A stretch of DNA of 64,000 nt, taken from NCBI GenBank assembly GCA_028554795.2, contig CM068828.1, positions 6,403,720 to 6,467,719 on the forward strand. Reading direction: 5' to 3'. The notes beneath the pieces were generated by a model. It was not told the DNA's origin. It saw only the letters and a program-made list of their open reading frames with translations, and did no database searches. How positions within the stretch are numbered: position 1 is the first letter of the stretch; every line of letters starts with the position of its first letter. This DNA comes from Sinohyriopsis cumingii (Eukaryota > Mollusca > Bivalvia > Unionida > Unionidae). This document shows positions 29,301 through 43,360 of this stretch, one piece after another. A program made the position numbers and the translations under genes.

Positions 29301-32300
29301 TTTCATTTGCATTTGTTTTACATTCATCTGCATTCATTCTGCACTTGTTTTACATTCATCTGCATTCATTCTAAGTCTTGGATTCGGCCAATGTAGGTAT
29401 GTCGGAAAGCTTGCCAGTTGCTTCTCGAGGCTCGGTGGTTCTTTCCGGGGATTTCCAGGGTTCTTCCTCCACCATGAACACTGGCCGCCATGTATAGCCT
29501 ATTGTGTGCTGAAAAATGGCGTTAAAACCCTACAACAACAAAAGCATTCATTCTACATTTGTTTTACATACATCTGCATTCATTCTACATTCATCTGCAT
29601 TCATTCTGCATACATTCATCTGCATTCATTCTGCATTTGTTTAACATTCATCTGCATTCATTTTACATTCAGTCTGCCATCATTTTCTGCATTTGTTTTA
29701 CATTCATCTGCATTTATTCTGTATTTGTTTTACATGTATCTGCATTCATTCTGCATTTGTTTTACATTTAGTCTGGATTTCATCTGCATTTATTTTACAT
29801 TCATCTGCATTCATGCTGCATTTGTTTTACATTCATCTGCATTCATTCTGCATTCGTTTTACATTCAGTCTGGATTTCATCTGCATTCATTCTGCATTTG
29901 TCTTACATTCAGTCTGGATTTCATCTGCATTTTGTTTTACATTCATTCTGCATTTCAATTGCATTTGCTTTACATTCATTCTTCATTTCATCTGCATTGG
30001 TTTTACATTCAGTCGGCATTCTGATTTTGTTACACTGGTAAAAATTGCCCATTTCAGGGATCGTAAAGTGTAATGTTCATTGTATATATATTGGAATACA
30101 GTTAATCCACTGTGCTATCTAGAAATTTACTGAACAAAGACTTCCGCATATTTCACCTCAAGACTAATAAAAGTTTCTTGTTCAAACTGACGCCCTACTG
30201 AGTGATGTGATTTGCATTTTTAACATAGCTTTAACTATTTTTCAGGGGGCCACGAGTGGCCGAGTGGTCAAAAGCGCTCTCTGTTACAGATCACTGCCAT
30301 CTCACCTCTGTCTGCGTGGGTTCAAGTCTCGGAATCAGCCAATGTGGGTATGTGAGAAAGCTTGCCAGTAGCTTCTCGAGGGTCAGTGGTTCTTTCCGGG
30401 GTTTTCCCAGGTTCTTCCTCCACAATTAATACTGGCCGCCATGTATAGCCTATCGTGTGCTGAAAATTGGCATTAAACCCTACAACGACAACAACAATTT
30501 TTCAGTCATATCGCTACGATGTCTGCAATGTGGCAATTTAAAGTGATGCCTAGCAACGGGGCATCATGCCGCAGACATGTAGCATGATGTCCCACCCAGT
30601 CACATTATCCTGACACCAGGTCGACCAGTCCTAACTCTAACCTCTTAATGCTGAGCACCAAGCGAGGCAGCTGTTAGTACCTTTTTTGTAAGTCTTTCAT
30701 ATGACTCAGCCGGGGATCGAACCCATGACCTCCCACATCCGAGGTGGATGCTCTAACCACTACGCCACCAGAGATTTTTCAGAAAATCATTATGGCAGCC
30801 ATATTGGATGTGTGACTGGCACCATTTACATTTAGGACCAACCTGATATTATAAAAAGTCTATTGGTGAAAACCCATGCTGATACAGCTGTCCATTTGCA
30901 GCAGAGTAGATATAACAATAATTTCAATATGTTACATTCTATTCATGACTAGCAATAACAAAATTTTCAAGCTGGCTGCTGAAAGAGATGGGAACCATTT
31001 CATTTAAGATAAAACTAGAAATCACAAGATGTCTTCTTTGGGAAACTGAGATCAATACGACTTTCTGTTCAAGTAGATTTTTAAAATGGCTGCCATTCAA
31101 CCACATTGGTTTCTGGATTGACATAACTGTTATTTAGGACCAGCCAGACACCATAAAAAGTCATTGAGTAAAACCCCACGCTGATACAACCATCCAATCA
31201 GGACAAACAATTACAAGAATTTTAGAAACAATCATTTTGTTTACCATATTGGACATCAGATCAGTACCATTTTCATTTAAGACCAACAATACATCATAAT
31301 AAGTCTTTCAGTGAAAACTCCGTGTAGTAGTGATAACAAGATTTTCAAACTGGCCACTGTGGTGGCCATAAATAAATGTCAGATTGGCACCATTTTCATT
31401 TAGGACCAACTTGACATCATACAAAATATTTCAATGAAAATCCCATGCTTATATAACCATTCATTCAGGAGTAGTAATAAAAAGATTTTCAAGATGGCTG
31501 CTATTGTGGCAACATTCCAAGTCCAAGCAGTATCCTTTTCATTTAGGACCAACTAAAAGTAATCTGGTGAAAACACCATGTTGATATGACCATCTATTCT
31601 TCTGGAGTAGCAATAAAAGGATTTTTTAAATGGTTGCCATGGTGGCCATATTGGATGTCAAATTAGCACCATTTCCACTTAGGACCAACTAGACATCATG
31701 AGAAGTCTTTCAGTGAAAAAGCAAGGAGTAGCAATAGCTAGATTTTAGTGACAAAGCAAGGAGTAGCAATAACTAGATTTTCAATTCTTACTGGACTTCT
31801 GAGCAGCACCATTTTCATTTAGAACCAACTAAACCATGTGGTGTGTGTGTGTGTGTGTGTGTAAAGTTTCAAGGCAATCCTCGAAGTGGTTTAGCATGAG
31901 TAGTGATAACAAACTTGTGCTATGATGAACAAAAGTCAGATGACTACAAAAGACCGTCCCATACGTTCTTCTGGTCTATGACCAGTAGAGGCTAATAATA
32001 TCTTATGTGTTCATTCCTATAAATTAAATGAAATTTTTGTCAATTACTTTAATTCTTCTGATATCCTTTAACTTTTTCATAAACTGCATGTGAATTGGTC
32101 ATTCAAGTAAGATTTTCTTATTAGGTAGGGGAAATACTTGCACATCAATGTTAAAGATTGTGAATTGGTCATTCAAGTAAGATTTTCTCATTAGGTAGGG
32201 GAAATACTTGCACATCAATGTTAAAGATTGTTAAGTGTGTTTCAAGGAATGCAACAAAAGTTGAGACTACATTTTACCTGTCTATGAAGGTCTAATCTGT

Positions 32301-35300
32301 CTATCTCTGACAACACCCAGCCAATACTACCATCCCCACCACACACCAATATTCGGAACTGATCAAATTTTTGAAACAAGCGCAGCCTGAAAAACAAAAC
32401 AAAAATAAACCTCTCAACCTATAATCCCAGACAATAAGGTGTTTTGAGCATGTTTGCAAGGCTCTTAATTTTAGTTTCTTTTCTTTTCTGTTCTTTTTCT
32501 CTTCAGTAATGAAAAATCCGACAAGGCAAATAACTCCCAAGGTCAATTATTTTATGTCTGGGTGAAATGAAGCTGCTGAAAATCAGGAAAAGTGAATGCA
32601 AGAAGACATAAATGCATGAAGTTCGAAACAGTCACTTGAAACTGCTGGTTTTTGCTTACATTACCCATGAAATATTTTAAAAACTTTATACAAGTATTAC
32701 ACATTTTCTTATTTTCAGCTTCAGCACAGCTGTTGTATTCAAAATAGCAATATTATTGTACAAAAATGACAACCTCAAAAAATAGGTTATCATTGAAATT
32801 ATCAACTCCTTTTTAACATACGTTGTTTAGGATGAAATACTGGATAAATTAAAAAGGACTGATTTTATTCGTATTGGACCTGAATAGGCAGACCAAGTCA
32901 TAATTCAATCTTGATTGGGCAGCAAAAGTTATATTTTTCAGTTCTTATTTTCTTTTCAATGATCATGTGTGAATTTTTGGCAGGAATTCCAAAACTAGTA
33001 ATTTCTAGAATTGATAATCACCCAATTAGCACCAAAAAATTGATTAAAGAATATGAAACTTCTTTCTTCTCTGAAGGAAAAGCTGGCACAAAAGTCAATG
33101 ACAAACTATTTCATCCAAATCACTGCCCCCTCCCCTCCGGGCAAGGGATTTTACTCCCACAACAAAAAAGGGCTTCCTAACAATTGAATTTCTCACTTTC
33201 TAGAAATCCATATACAGTCAAACCCAATTATCTTGACCTCAGTTATCTCAAGAACCAGTGTATGTCAAGCGTTTTGGTCTGGTCCAAAAAAATCCTTCTT
33301 TGTCAGGCTAATTGTTCTTCATTTATCTCATCCTGTTAAGTTGATTACTCCATTATGTCGGGCATAAATTTCGGTCTGAAGAAACATGTTGACCTGCTTA
33401 ATTCGATGAAATGCAACTTTTAATGTCCATCTCAAGAGAAATTTTAAAGAAATGATCCAAGGTTCCGCTATTGGCCGTATCTTATACCGGCAAGGATGGA
33501 AAAAGTTGGTACTGACCAAATTTTACCAGTACAAATGCTAATCAACCAATCTCATCAATGCATGATTTATCACTTGAATAGAGTGGAGAAAATTATCTTA
33601 TAAACAATGCTTTAGAGAAGGAAACTGAATGAATGCATTTCTAACCTTTACATAAACTGTGTTCAAAATAGACATTATCACATATTAACACCATGACAAT
33701 ATAGTTCATCCCACACAGCATATCGAATTAGATCTTATCTGTTACTCGGAAAATTATCAGGTTAATGTCAATAAATGTAGCTACAAAATACCGAGTTTGT
33801 TTTACACAGTATACTTAAACAGTTAAAGTGTTTCCATGCTTGGTGCGAGTGTAAGCCTTTAACTTCAGCATGCCTAGATCACATGTCTTACAATAATCTA
33901 TAAACAGAAACCTGCAAAATTCCAAACTAAGTTGGTCCCCCCCCTTATCCCCTCCAACACCTACTTATTAATTTGTTTTGAACAAGAGTAAATATATGCA
34001 CCAATGGAATTATATAAAAAATCCATACCGCCCATTATTTATTTCAATGAAATTGCCTATCACTGTGTCATGATTACATATTCTTCAACACAAACGGAAT
34101 GAATCGGAAAATGACCAATAGGATTAACGTCTATGAAACAAAAAGGAGTGCTTTCATTTGTATTGTTTTTATCTTGAATATCAAAGTCTTGTGATCCATC
34201 AAAGAGATTAGCTGACTCACCTTCTGGTGCTGTGTTCTTGTTGACGGTCACTGATCAAAGTCGGGAGGGATATGGGACTACAACTATATGAATGGAATAA
34301 GTTGGCTTCTAACTGTATGAATGGAATAAGTTGACTTCATACAGAATTTGATGTTGAGACAGTTAACTTTAACAACTTGAAACACAATTTACTGTTTGTT
34401 GGTACATGAATACTGACAGCCTCGTCTCTTTTTCCAGTACAGAGGCAAATTTTATTGGTAAAAAATGGATATACTGGTGTAAAGGAACCTCTGACTAACA
34501 AAAACTATTAATTTTCATGCACAATACTGGTCAGTTACATTCTGCTGCTAGTCATAAGTCAGCTCAAACAAAAGAAAATACTTTTTTTTTAAAAGTATAG
34601 TCCTACATGTACATGTACTTAAATAGGCCTAGATTTTGGACAGCATGAGAAAATCATGGTCTTGCTGAGGCTACCAATGGGATGTGGCTATTCACAGGGA
34701 AATAAAAACAACTTTAAACCACTGACATTGCTACAGTAACTTAAGTGTTGTCAAAATGTGTGACTTGTTACTTACTCTCATTTAAAAGACCTCAAATCTT
34801 CTTTTACTGCAACCAGGCATGACTGAATTATTATTTTTATTGTGCTTTTGAAATGCCATTTGTTTTGAACTAAACCCTGATATCTTAGGACCCAGTTATG
34901 TCAACAACTTTTAGACATCCCCGATGTAATCGAGATAACCAGGTTTGACTGTAGTAGAAATTTTATTTGCAAGATTTTTCTTTTGGTTTTATTCAGAAGC
35001 ATTTTTTGGCTTGCAAAATTGGTGGCTGAAAATTATCTGGTATTATGAGCCCTGCAAAAGTACCCTCCCAAAATAGTAACAATTCCATTTTCATCTATAC
35101 AAAGCTAACTGTTTAAATAATAAAATAAATACAGAATGGTATTCTTAAGATTCCAAATTCAAATAATATTTGACAATGTAAACAGAATGTTGAATTGCCT
35201 GGTCACATGAACGAAAGACTACAGTTTATTTGAAAAATGCTACATTACACGGGAAATAAAGTGTGGCCAAAAAAAGGAAGAAACTACTATAAAGCAAACT

Positions 35301-38300
35301 TTTTTAAACAACTGGTTGTAAAAATATTGGATTTAAATAACAATCCAGCAATTGTGAATAAAATGAAATATAATTTAGAGAAGATATTTACTCATCGCTT
35401 GAAAAGAGTGAATAACAGATATACTCCTATGAATGAAAATAATCTAGAGACTGACACTCGATTAGCCAAAAGAAATTTCCACGAATTCAAGATAACACTG
35501 TATTCCTTTTAACTCCTGAGTGTTGAAACCATCCCTGAAATTCTTCAGCAATAACAAGATTGTCAAATTAGCAACTGTGGATGTCAGATTAGTACCATTT
35601 TTATCAGGACCAACAAAATTTAAGACATTCAACATATTACAAAGTAATCTGGTGGAAACCCCATGTTGATATGACTTTCTGATTTGGAGATGCCAAAATA
35701 ACTATTTTCAAGATGGCTAGCATGGTGGCAATACTGGATATCAGATCTGCACCACATCCCTTTAGGACCAACAAGATATCGGTGTTTTGGTGAAACCACA
35801 ATATCAATTTGACCAGCCATCCAGGAGACATAACCAAAAGATAGTTTCAAGATGGCCATTGTGGTGGCCATACTGATTGACATTATTTTCATTCAAGACC
35901 AATTAGATTCCATAAATCTTTCAGTGAAAACTCCATACAGATATGGCCATTCATTCTGGAGTAATGATAACAAGGTTTTCAAGATGACCCATGCAGTGGC
36001 CATATTGCATGTCTGAGTATGTCATTGGGACCAACTAAACCCTTTTCATTTCAGACCAAATTAGACATCGTAAGAAGTCTTCTGGTGAAACCCCATGAAA
36101 ATAATACTTTAAGTTCAGGAGAAGTAGAAATAAGATGGTTGCTGTGATGGCCATACTGGACATTAGGTCACCACCCTTTTCATTTAAGACTAACAAGGCA
36201 TCAAAAGAAGTCTTTTATTGAAAACATCATGCTGATATGACCATCCATCCAGAGTAGCAATAAAAATAAAAATTCAAATGGTCAAGTTTAGTGGCCATAC
36301 TGGATGTCCATGTGGTGCCATTTTCATTTAGGATCAGCTAGATCAAGAGGTGAATGTGTGTACATTTTCATGGCAATTTTCCAGGTAGTTTAGGAGGCAT
36401 TGCAAAAACAAACTTGTGCTAAGTACAGGTGGAAGACAGAAAGCAGACCATCCCATAAACTCTTCATGTCTATTATTATTACCATTAAGAAAGGTACTTT
36501 TAAAAACTTTAAACAGATATAAAATTGTACTTACCCTGGGTGAGGGCCACCATTCATTAAATCAAAAACCTGAGCAGGATTTAATAACTGTTTAAATCTT
36601 CTTAAAAACTTTACACCCTGCAAAATAGACATATATGAAAATAAAAAGTCATAATTTCACACAAAAGCTATATTATACAAAAATTTTCCATTAATACCAT
36701 TTATACCTATAGTTAACTTTATCTCTGTAATCTCTCTTTGCCTGACCTATTATTGCTGGGGATATGGAAAAACACAAATATATTTTAACAAATACCTGAA
36801 AAGCTTTAGCAACTAGAAATAATGATACTTTATCGAGGTAAAACAGGTGTGATACGTTGTTGAGTTAAATCAGGTGTGATATTTGGTGGATGTAAAACAC
36901 ATAATACTTTGTTTAGGTAAAACACATAATACTTTGTTGATGTAAATCACATAATACTTTTTTGAGGTAAAACAGGTGTGATACTTTGTTGAGGTAAAAC
37001 AGGTGTGATACTTTGTTGAGGTAAAACCGGTGGTACTTTGTTAACGTAAAACTGGTGTGCCACTTTGTCAGGTAAAATTGGAGTGCTATTTTGTTGAGGT
37101 AAAATTGGTGTGATACTTTGTTGAGGGAAAACAGGTGTGATACTTTGTTGAGGTAAAACTGGTGCGCTACTTTGTTGAGGTAAAACTAGTGCAATACTTT
37201 GTTGAGGTAAAACTAGTGCGATACTTTAGATGTGATAATTTGTTGAAGTAAAACTGGTGTGATACTTTGCTAAGGCAAAACCAGTGTGATACTTTGTTAA
37301 GGTAAAACTGGTGTGCTACTTTGTTGAGGTAAAACAGGTGTGACACTTTGCTGAGGTAAATCAGGTGTGCACATTAAAAACAGAAACACCTGGTTCAAGA
37401 CACTTATGAAACTACACATTGTTATATGGGGTGTGCACAGTAATAACTCATACAAGATACATGTAATATATTCTTATATGTTGATAGTAAATATAATAGT
37501 GATGATAAAGGCAATTTGTTACCTGATATCCCAACATTCTGGAAATGGCTTATTAATAGAAGATATATAATTTAAAAAAATAAATACACATATATGAAAA
37601 ATTTGCAAGAAAACCTCTGATGGTGAATGAGGAAAACTTCTCAAAGACTGAGGCCTTACTTACAGGCTGATGCCCTAAGATACAAGAGTGGGGTTACCAT
37701 TTTCATCAGTTATCACTTAAAAAATGTTCCTCATCACGCTCTAAGTGATTGTGTGTGTGTGTGTGAGTGTGACTTTGATTTTTAACATAGATTTTTTTTT
37801 TAAATTCAGTCATATCACTACGATTGCTGCAGTGTGGCAGATTATAGTGATGTCTAACACTGGGGTATCATGCTGCAGACATGTAGCATCATGTCCCACC
37901 CAGACATATTATCCTGACACCAAACTGACCAGTCCTAACACTAGCCTCTTAATGCTTGAGAGCCAAGCAAGGCAGCTGCAAATACCATTTTTATAAGTCT
38001 TTGGTATAATTCAGCCAGGATTTGAACTCATGCCCTCCCACATAAAAGACAGATGCTCTAATGATTTACGCCAACAAAGCAGTACACCCTGCTTAAAACA
38101 GTGCAGTAACAAATCTCCATCCACTCAACAAATAAAGTACACAGTTAACATACACTACTGACCCATTTCAAACACAGATTGGTTTCAAAACCTGTGATTT
38201 TAAGCTTACATCAAGGATCTTTTAATGAATTTTTTGGTTATAGTATTAGTAAACATAAAGTCATACATTTCAACTGCTGGCATTTACTAGAATTAACCAA

Positions 38301-41300
38301 GCAGAAAGTGCATATTTTGCAAGATTTAAATCTAGATTGAAGACAAATTAAAATCTGAGATGCAGAAAAGGTATACTGCTACTCAGAAACCTGAAATTGG
38401 ATCTGAAAAGAAAAAAGCCTTTAAAATTTAAATCTACATGTAAAAAGTAATTTACCCACCATATGGCATCAGATTGTATTTATCAGTTGCAAAGCTATGC
38501 TGGTTACAAGCAACAGCCCATGTGAAGATATGAAATTTACTGTCATGGGCCAAAACTCTGTCCAAATTAGAGTTGACAAGCAAAACCCCCCAAGGTCACT
38601 TCTAGGTCTATCAGACAATGTATAACCAAGCTGCAATGGGATATGCTGAATGGTTACAAAGTGCTATGCTGGTTGCAAAGATCTGCTATAGTGTATGTAT
38701 TATTGAGAAGAGACAGGCAACAACCCCATCAAAATTTGACCTGCAACGATGAAACCATTAAAATGAACAGCTGTATGTAACAAGTATTTTACAATCAAAT
38801 GGCATCAAAATTGTGTGCAATGGCTACAGAGCCATGCTGGTAACAAGTGTGAACAGGTGGACATAAAATGTAAATGCTATGGAAATGCTGCATCTCAAAT
38901 GGAGCCATAAATACACCTCTTCCTCAATAACTTGCGCATAATTGGGTCCACAAACACAGACTGCACTATAAGTGAGGTGCAAGTTATCGTGGGACCTCCT
39001 AAAATTGAAAAAAATCGCTTTGACATTGATAAAAAAGTGGGGGAGGGGATTAGGGAACTGGGCTGTTTATTGACTGAATCTTCATTTTACAATCAGGTTG
39101 ATAATAATTGTTAATAACGCGCATTTTCATAATAAAGTTGTTCGTTATTCTGTTTAAATAACATTTATTTTTTAAATGTCCAACATATGAAAGATCGTTC
39201 CAACTGGTTTCAACAACCATGATATGTATGCATAAAAAAATCTGTGTATTACATAACTGCTTTTTGTTTTGTTGATGAGTCTGGTTCCCATAATGGTGTT
39301 TAATATTGTCCTGCCAAATCGAGAGTCCAGAGAGAGCACGGAACTAGACTAACAGTTTATACACCACCAAACAAGATTCCTTATTTTTCTTCAAAAACAC
39401 GCGACATTTATTTCATGAGACAATCATCTACGTTGAAGCTCAGTTTTTGTATTGCTCAATTAGTACAATATTGATGTCATGAATTAATTCATTGGAATTA
39501 ATAATGAAACTTCTTATCATCCTTGAGGATATCTCTAAGTGCCAGTTCAAGAATTCTCTGAAATTCACTTGCTGACAATGGTCCGTATCTGTGAAATCAA
39601 ACTCTTTATTTGACGAAGTATTTGTTTCACTTGGCTGCCTTGTTATTTTTTTATCACAGTTATGAAAGAGTCTGTTAATTTAAGGTAGTTTATGTTACAT
39701 ACACAATAATATTTATACAAGTGTTCGATTGATCAAATGAAGTGAGTTCACCCAACATATGACTGGGGCCACTAGATTTTAAGTTTGTAGGATTTTCGTG
39801 CCTTTTAACTGTTCTTTTATTCCACTTCCTTTATTTGACTCAAAAGACATAATTAACATGATAATACAAAGGGGGCCAGCTTTTAATTCAGTGCAACAAT
39901 ACAACAAATACTTCCGGAAGTCAGTTACAAAAAACAGTCAGCACTTAATTAGGTTGCTTGAGAAACGCTTGCGGACATAGCTGTTACGGTAGATTGATGC
40001 ATCTGACGTTTAATTACAAGACGACACATTATATTTATGACAATTACACTTAAAAGAAACTAAAAGATAGAACTAGAAGACAAATTTCAATTGATAAGAA
40101 AATTATTTAAATTGTATTTATTTATTAAAGTACTGCCTCCTCTTGGCATGAGTGACATTTTCATTGATCGAAATTTCCTTACATATCGTTAACTGTGGTG
40201 TACTAAGAATGACGTTTGGAAAGAAAATGTAAAAAACTGTATGACATATTGTTAAATTTGATATTTCATAGCGTTGATTAAAATTTCTGGGTCCTATCTA
40301 CCGTTTTCAACGATAAAACGAGCGATACATCAAAGTTTCCGTTCCCAATTTTGATCGCGATTTTCTTCAAATTCAAGAAATAAGGATCAATTTTTGGGGT
40401 ATTTTCTGGTTTAAAAATTGGATCCACTCCTGACCCCGCGTTACAAGCAGGTTCGCGAGTTATCAGGGTGCAAGCTATCAAAGGGAGTGGTGTATATGAC
40501 ATTTGGTTACATTGCATTAGGTGAAGACTACGAGTATTCAGTAACCTTCTTTTTTGTCTGCGATAACAATCATTTCATGCAGCAAGCCATTAGAGACAAA
40601 ACTGATGTTCTCATAATCCTTAGTTCAGACAACTTTAGAAGGATCATCAGATGAACTACATCCAATGACAACTGGTAATTTGCATGCAGAGATGCTGCCA
40701 GAAATTTTCATATCGGGGGAGGTCTCCTACACCTACCTCCAGATGGCGGGAATTTCAATATATGAGAGAAGGGAAACAATGGTAAATGACATCTTATGGG
40801 TGATAATATATCATAAGGTATATTTGTTCCAAATATTACACAAACATTTAATGACTCTGTATCAATTCTCTGACAATTGATATCTAAGGTCTCTGCATAC
40901 CTATTTCAGCAGTTTCAGTTTCAGTTTCTTATCACCTCTTAATTCAAAGAATTTGTATTCAAAAAAATAATTTATTGGAATATATATTTTACAAGGAGTA
41001 AATGATACAGTGCCAGCTATTTCTGCATCAACCACTTTCTGTGCTACGTTCGGTGAGTGTCAAACCCTCTGACCTTTCCTCCTCCTTGGTTTCACCCTTA
41101 GCTAATGATCTTTGTCTCTCCCCAAAGATATCAGCTATCTTTACTTTTGACATGGCTCACTGATAATATTTCCCTAATATCTGATAAACAGTTCAATATC
41201 CTATCCCTTTCTATGAGACAAATCAATCAGAAACCCTAAATAGTTTCTGAACTATTTTAACGATGATTGCAAGCTTGCGACTTTGCATCTCTGCATTTGC

Positions 41301-43302
41301 CTTTACTTCGCTTTTCACCAATGTCAAAAATTTTTAAAACAAACTTTGAATGTTAAAGCTACAGCTATTTCAACTCAGCAGAGAGTATTTAAATAGTTTA
41401 GAGAGCATGAACCCTGAATCATCATAGATGTAAAATACATGAAGTGGTAGTGGTGAAGAGTGTGATAGATAGGTAACTGTGATTTCTTTTTTTGCACGAT
41501 GAACATTATGAAAATACTCCCATAAGTTTCATGATTGTACAGAACAGTGATACCACACTTGACAAGTGAGACAGAAACTGAGAGAACCCTGCAAATAAAT
41601 CTTAACTTAGAATAACTCTTATGTTCCTCTACCTGGTTATCCCCTGATTTGGTATTTACAAAGACAAGCAGTGGACTTGTGCCTGGGGGTCTTGTGGCTT
41701 CCCAGTAACCATCTGAGTCAATACTGTTGATGGCTGTTGGGGGCAAAATCGACACACGACACTGGCTTAATGGACACCTCTTTGGTAACTGATCACGACA
41801 AGACGTGTGAACCTAATTGTGATATAAAAAGAATAAATGCAAAGCTAGTTGCCACACAAAGCTCTCAGACTAAACTTGATCTTACCATTGTTCTCATGTC
41901 CGACACTTAAAACAATACTGTAATGTTGCTAAATAATGGTCTATGAGATAGAATATATGTTTCCATGTCATTATTCTTTCATATGAATATTGATCTATAA
42001 TACTGGTTTAAGTACATTTAACATGCATTTCACAGACCCACTGGGAAACAAGGATTAAATCTAAATTATCCAAACAATTCGGTATTGTAATAATCAATAT
42101 AATGTGTATCTAAGAGACACAACTTTAGACCTGTAAGCATGTCTAAAGAATATTGGTTGAATGACAATTAACTCTTCATTGCACATACCCAATGGGACAT
42201 TAAGATTATATCTTAATTGTCCCAACAATTAATGACAAATTAACACTCACTGCACATACCCATTGGGACATTAAGATTATATCTTAATTGTCCCAACAAT
42301 TAATGACAATTAACATGCATTGCACATACACAATGGAACATAAAGATTATATCTTAACTGTCCCAACAATTACTGACAATTAAACATACACAGCATATAC
42401 CCAATGGGACATTAAGATTATATCTTAATTGCCCAACAATTGCTGACAGTTAACACGCTTTGCACATACCTAATGGGACATTAAGATTATATCTTAATTG
42501 TCACAACAATTAATGACAATTAACATGCATTGCACATACCCAATGGGACATTAAGATTATATCTTAATTGTCCCAACAATTACTGACAATTAAACATACA
42601 CAGAATATACCTGATGGGACATTAAGATTATATCTTAATTGTCCCAACAATTACTGACAATTAAACATACACAGCATATACCCAATGGGACATTATGATT
42701 ATATCTTAATTGTCCCAACAATTAGATAATTAAGCATGCATTGCACATCCCACTGGAACATTAAGATTATATCTTAATTGTCCCAACAATTAGATAATTA
42801 AGCATGCATTGCACATACCCACAGGAACATTAAGAATATACCTTAATTGTCTCAAAAGCTCATTACTTAATACAAACATAATGTGTATCTAAGAGAAAAT
42901 TTCAGAACTGCATGAGTATCCAAGGATAATTGATTGCATGACAATTTGCTGTAATGGTTCTGAGCTAGTGCATGTATAAATATTATCACTCTAAATATGC
43001 TTCAGTACAGTCTGATGACAATTATCAACTACTATACTTAGCAGTCTAAGAATGCATTGGAGACTAAAAACTATATTCAAGTCAACAAATTAAACAATTC
43101 AGACAAATTTTAAATAAGTTTCTAATAGCATAATAATTTAGACAGGTCATTTACATATGCATATAAACAAGCAAACAAAACAATTTCTTTAATTACACAA
43201 AGTAGCTAATAGAAAAACTTCAGCATACTTTACTCTTATATTTATTCAAAATTCAGCATACTTTACTCTTACATTTATTCAAAATTCACTTGAATGACAC
43301 TC

Positions 43303-43360
<58 letters not shown>

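Noticed and set aside
29260-30024. 254-codon plus-strand frame rich in FICIHSAF repeats
   Set aside because: It runs through an irregular tandem array and a SINE-A insertion; low-complexity product, not a protein gene.
35237-35512. 91-codon Lys/Asn-rich plus frame
   Set aside because: Antisense within an intron, no known motif, and composition explained by A-rich DNA.
36835-37365. Possible CRISPR-like regular array (also considered for other arrays)
   Set aside because: Units are directly contiguous with no unique spacers, and the host is a eukaryote.
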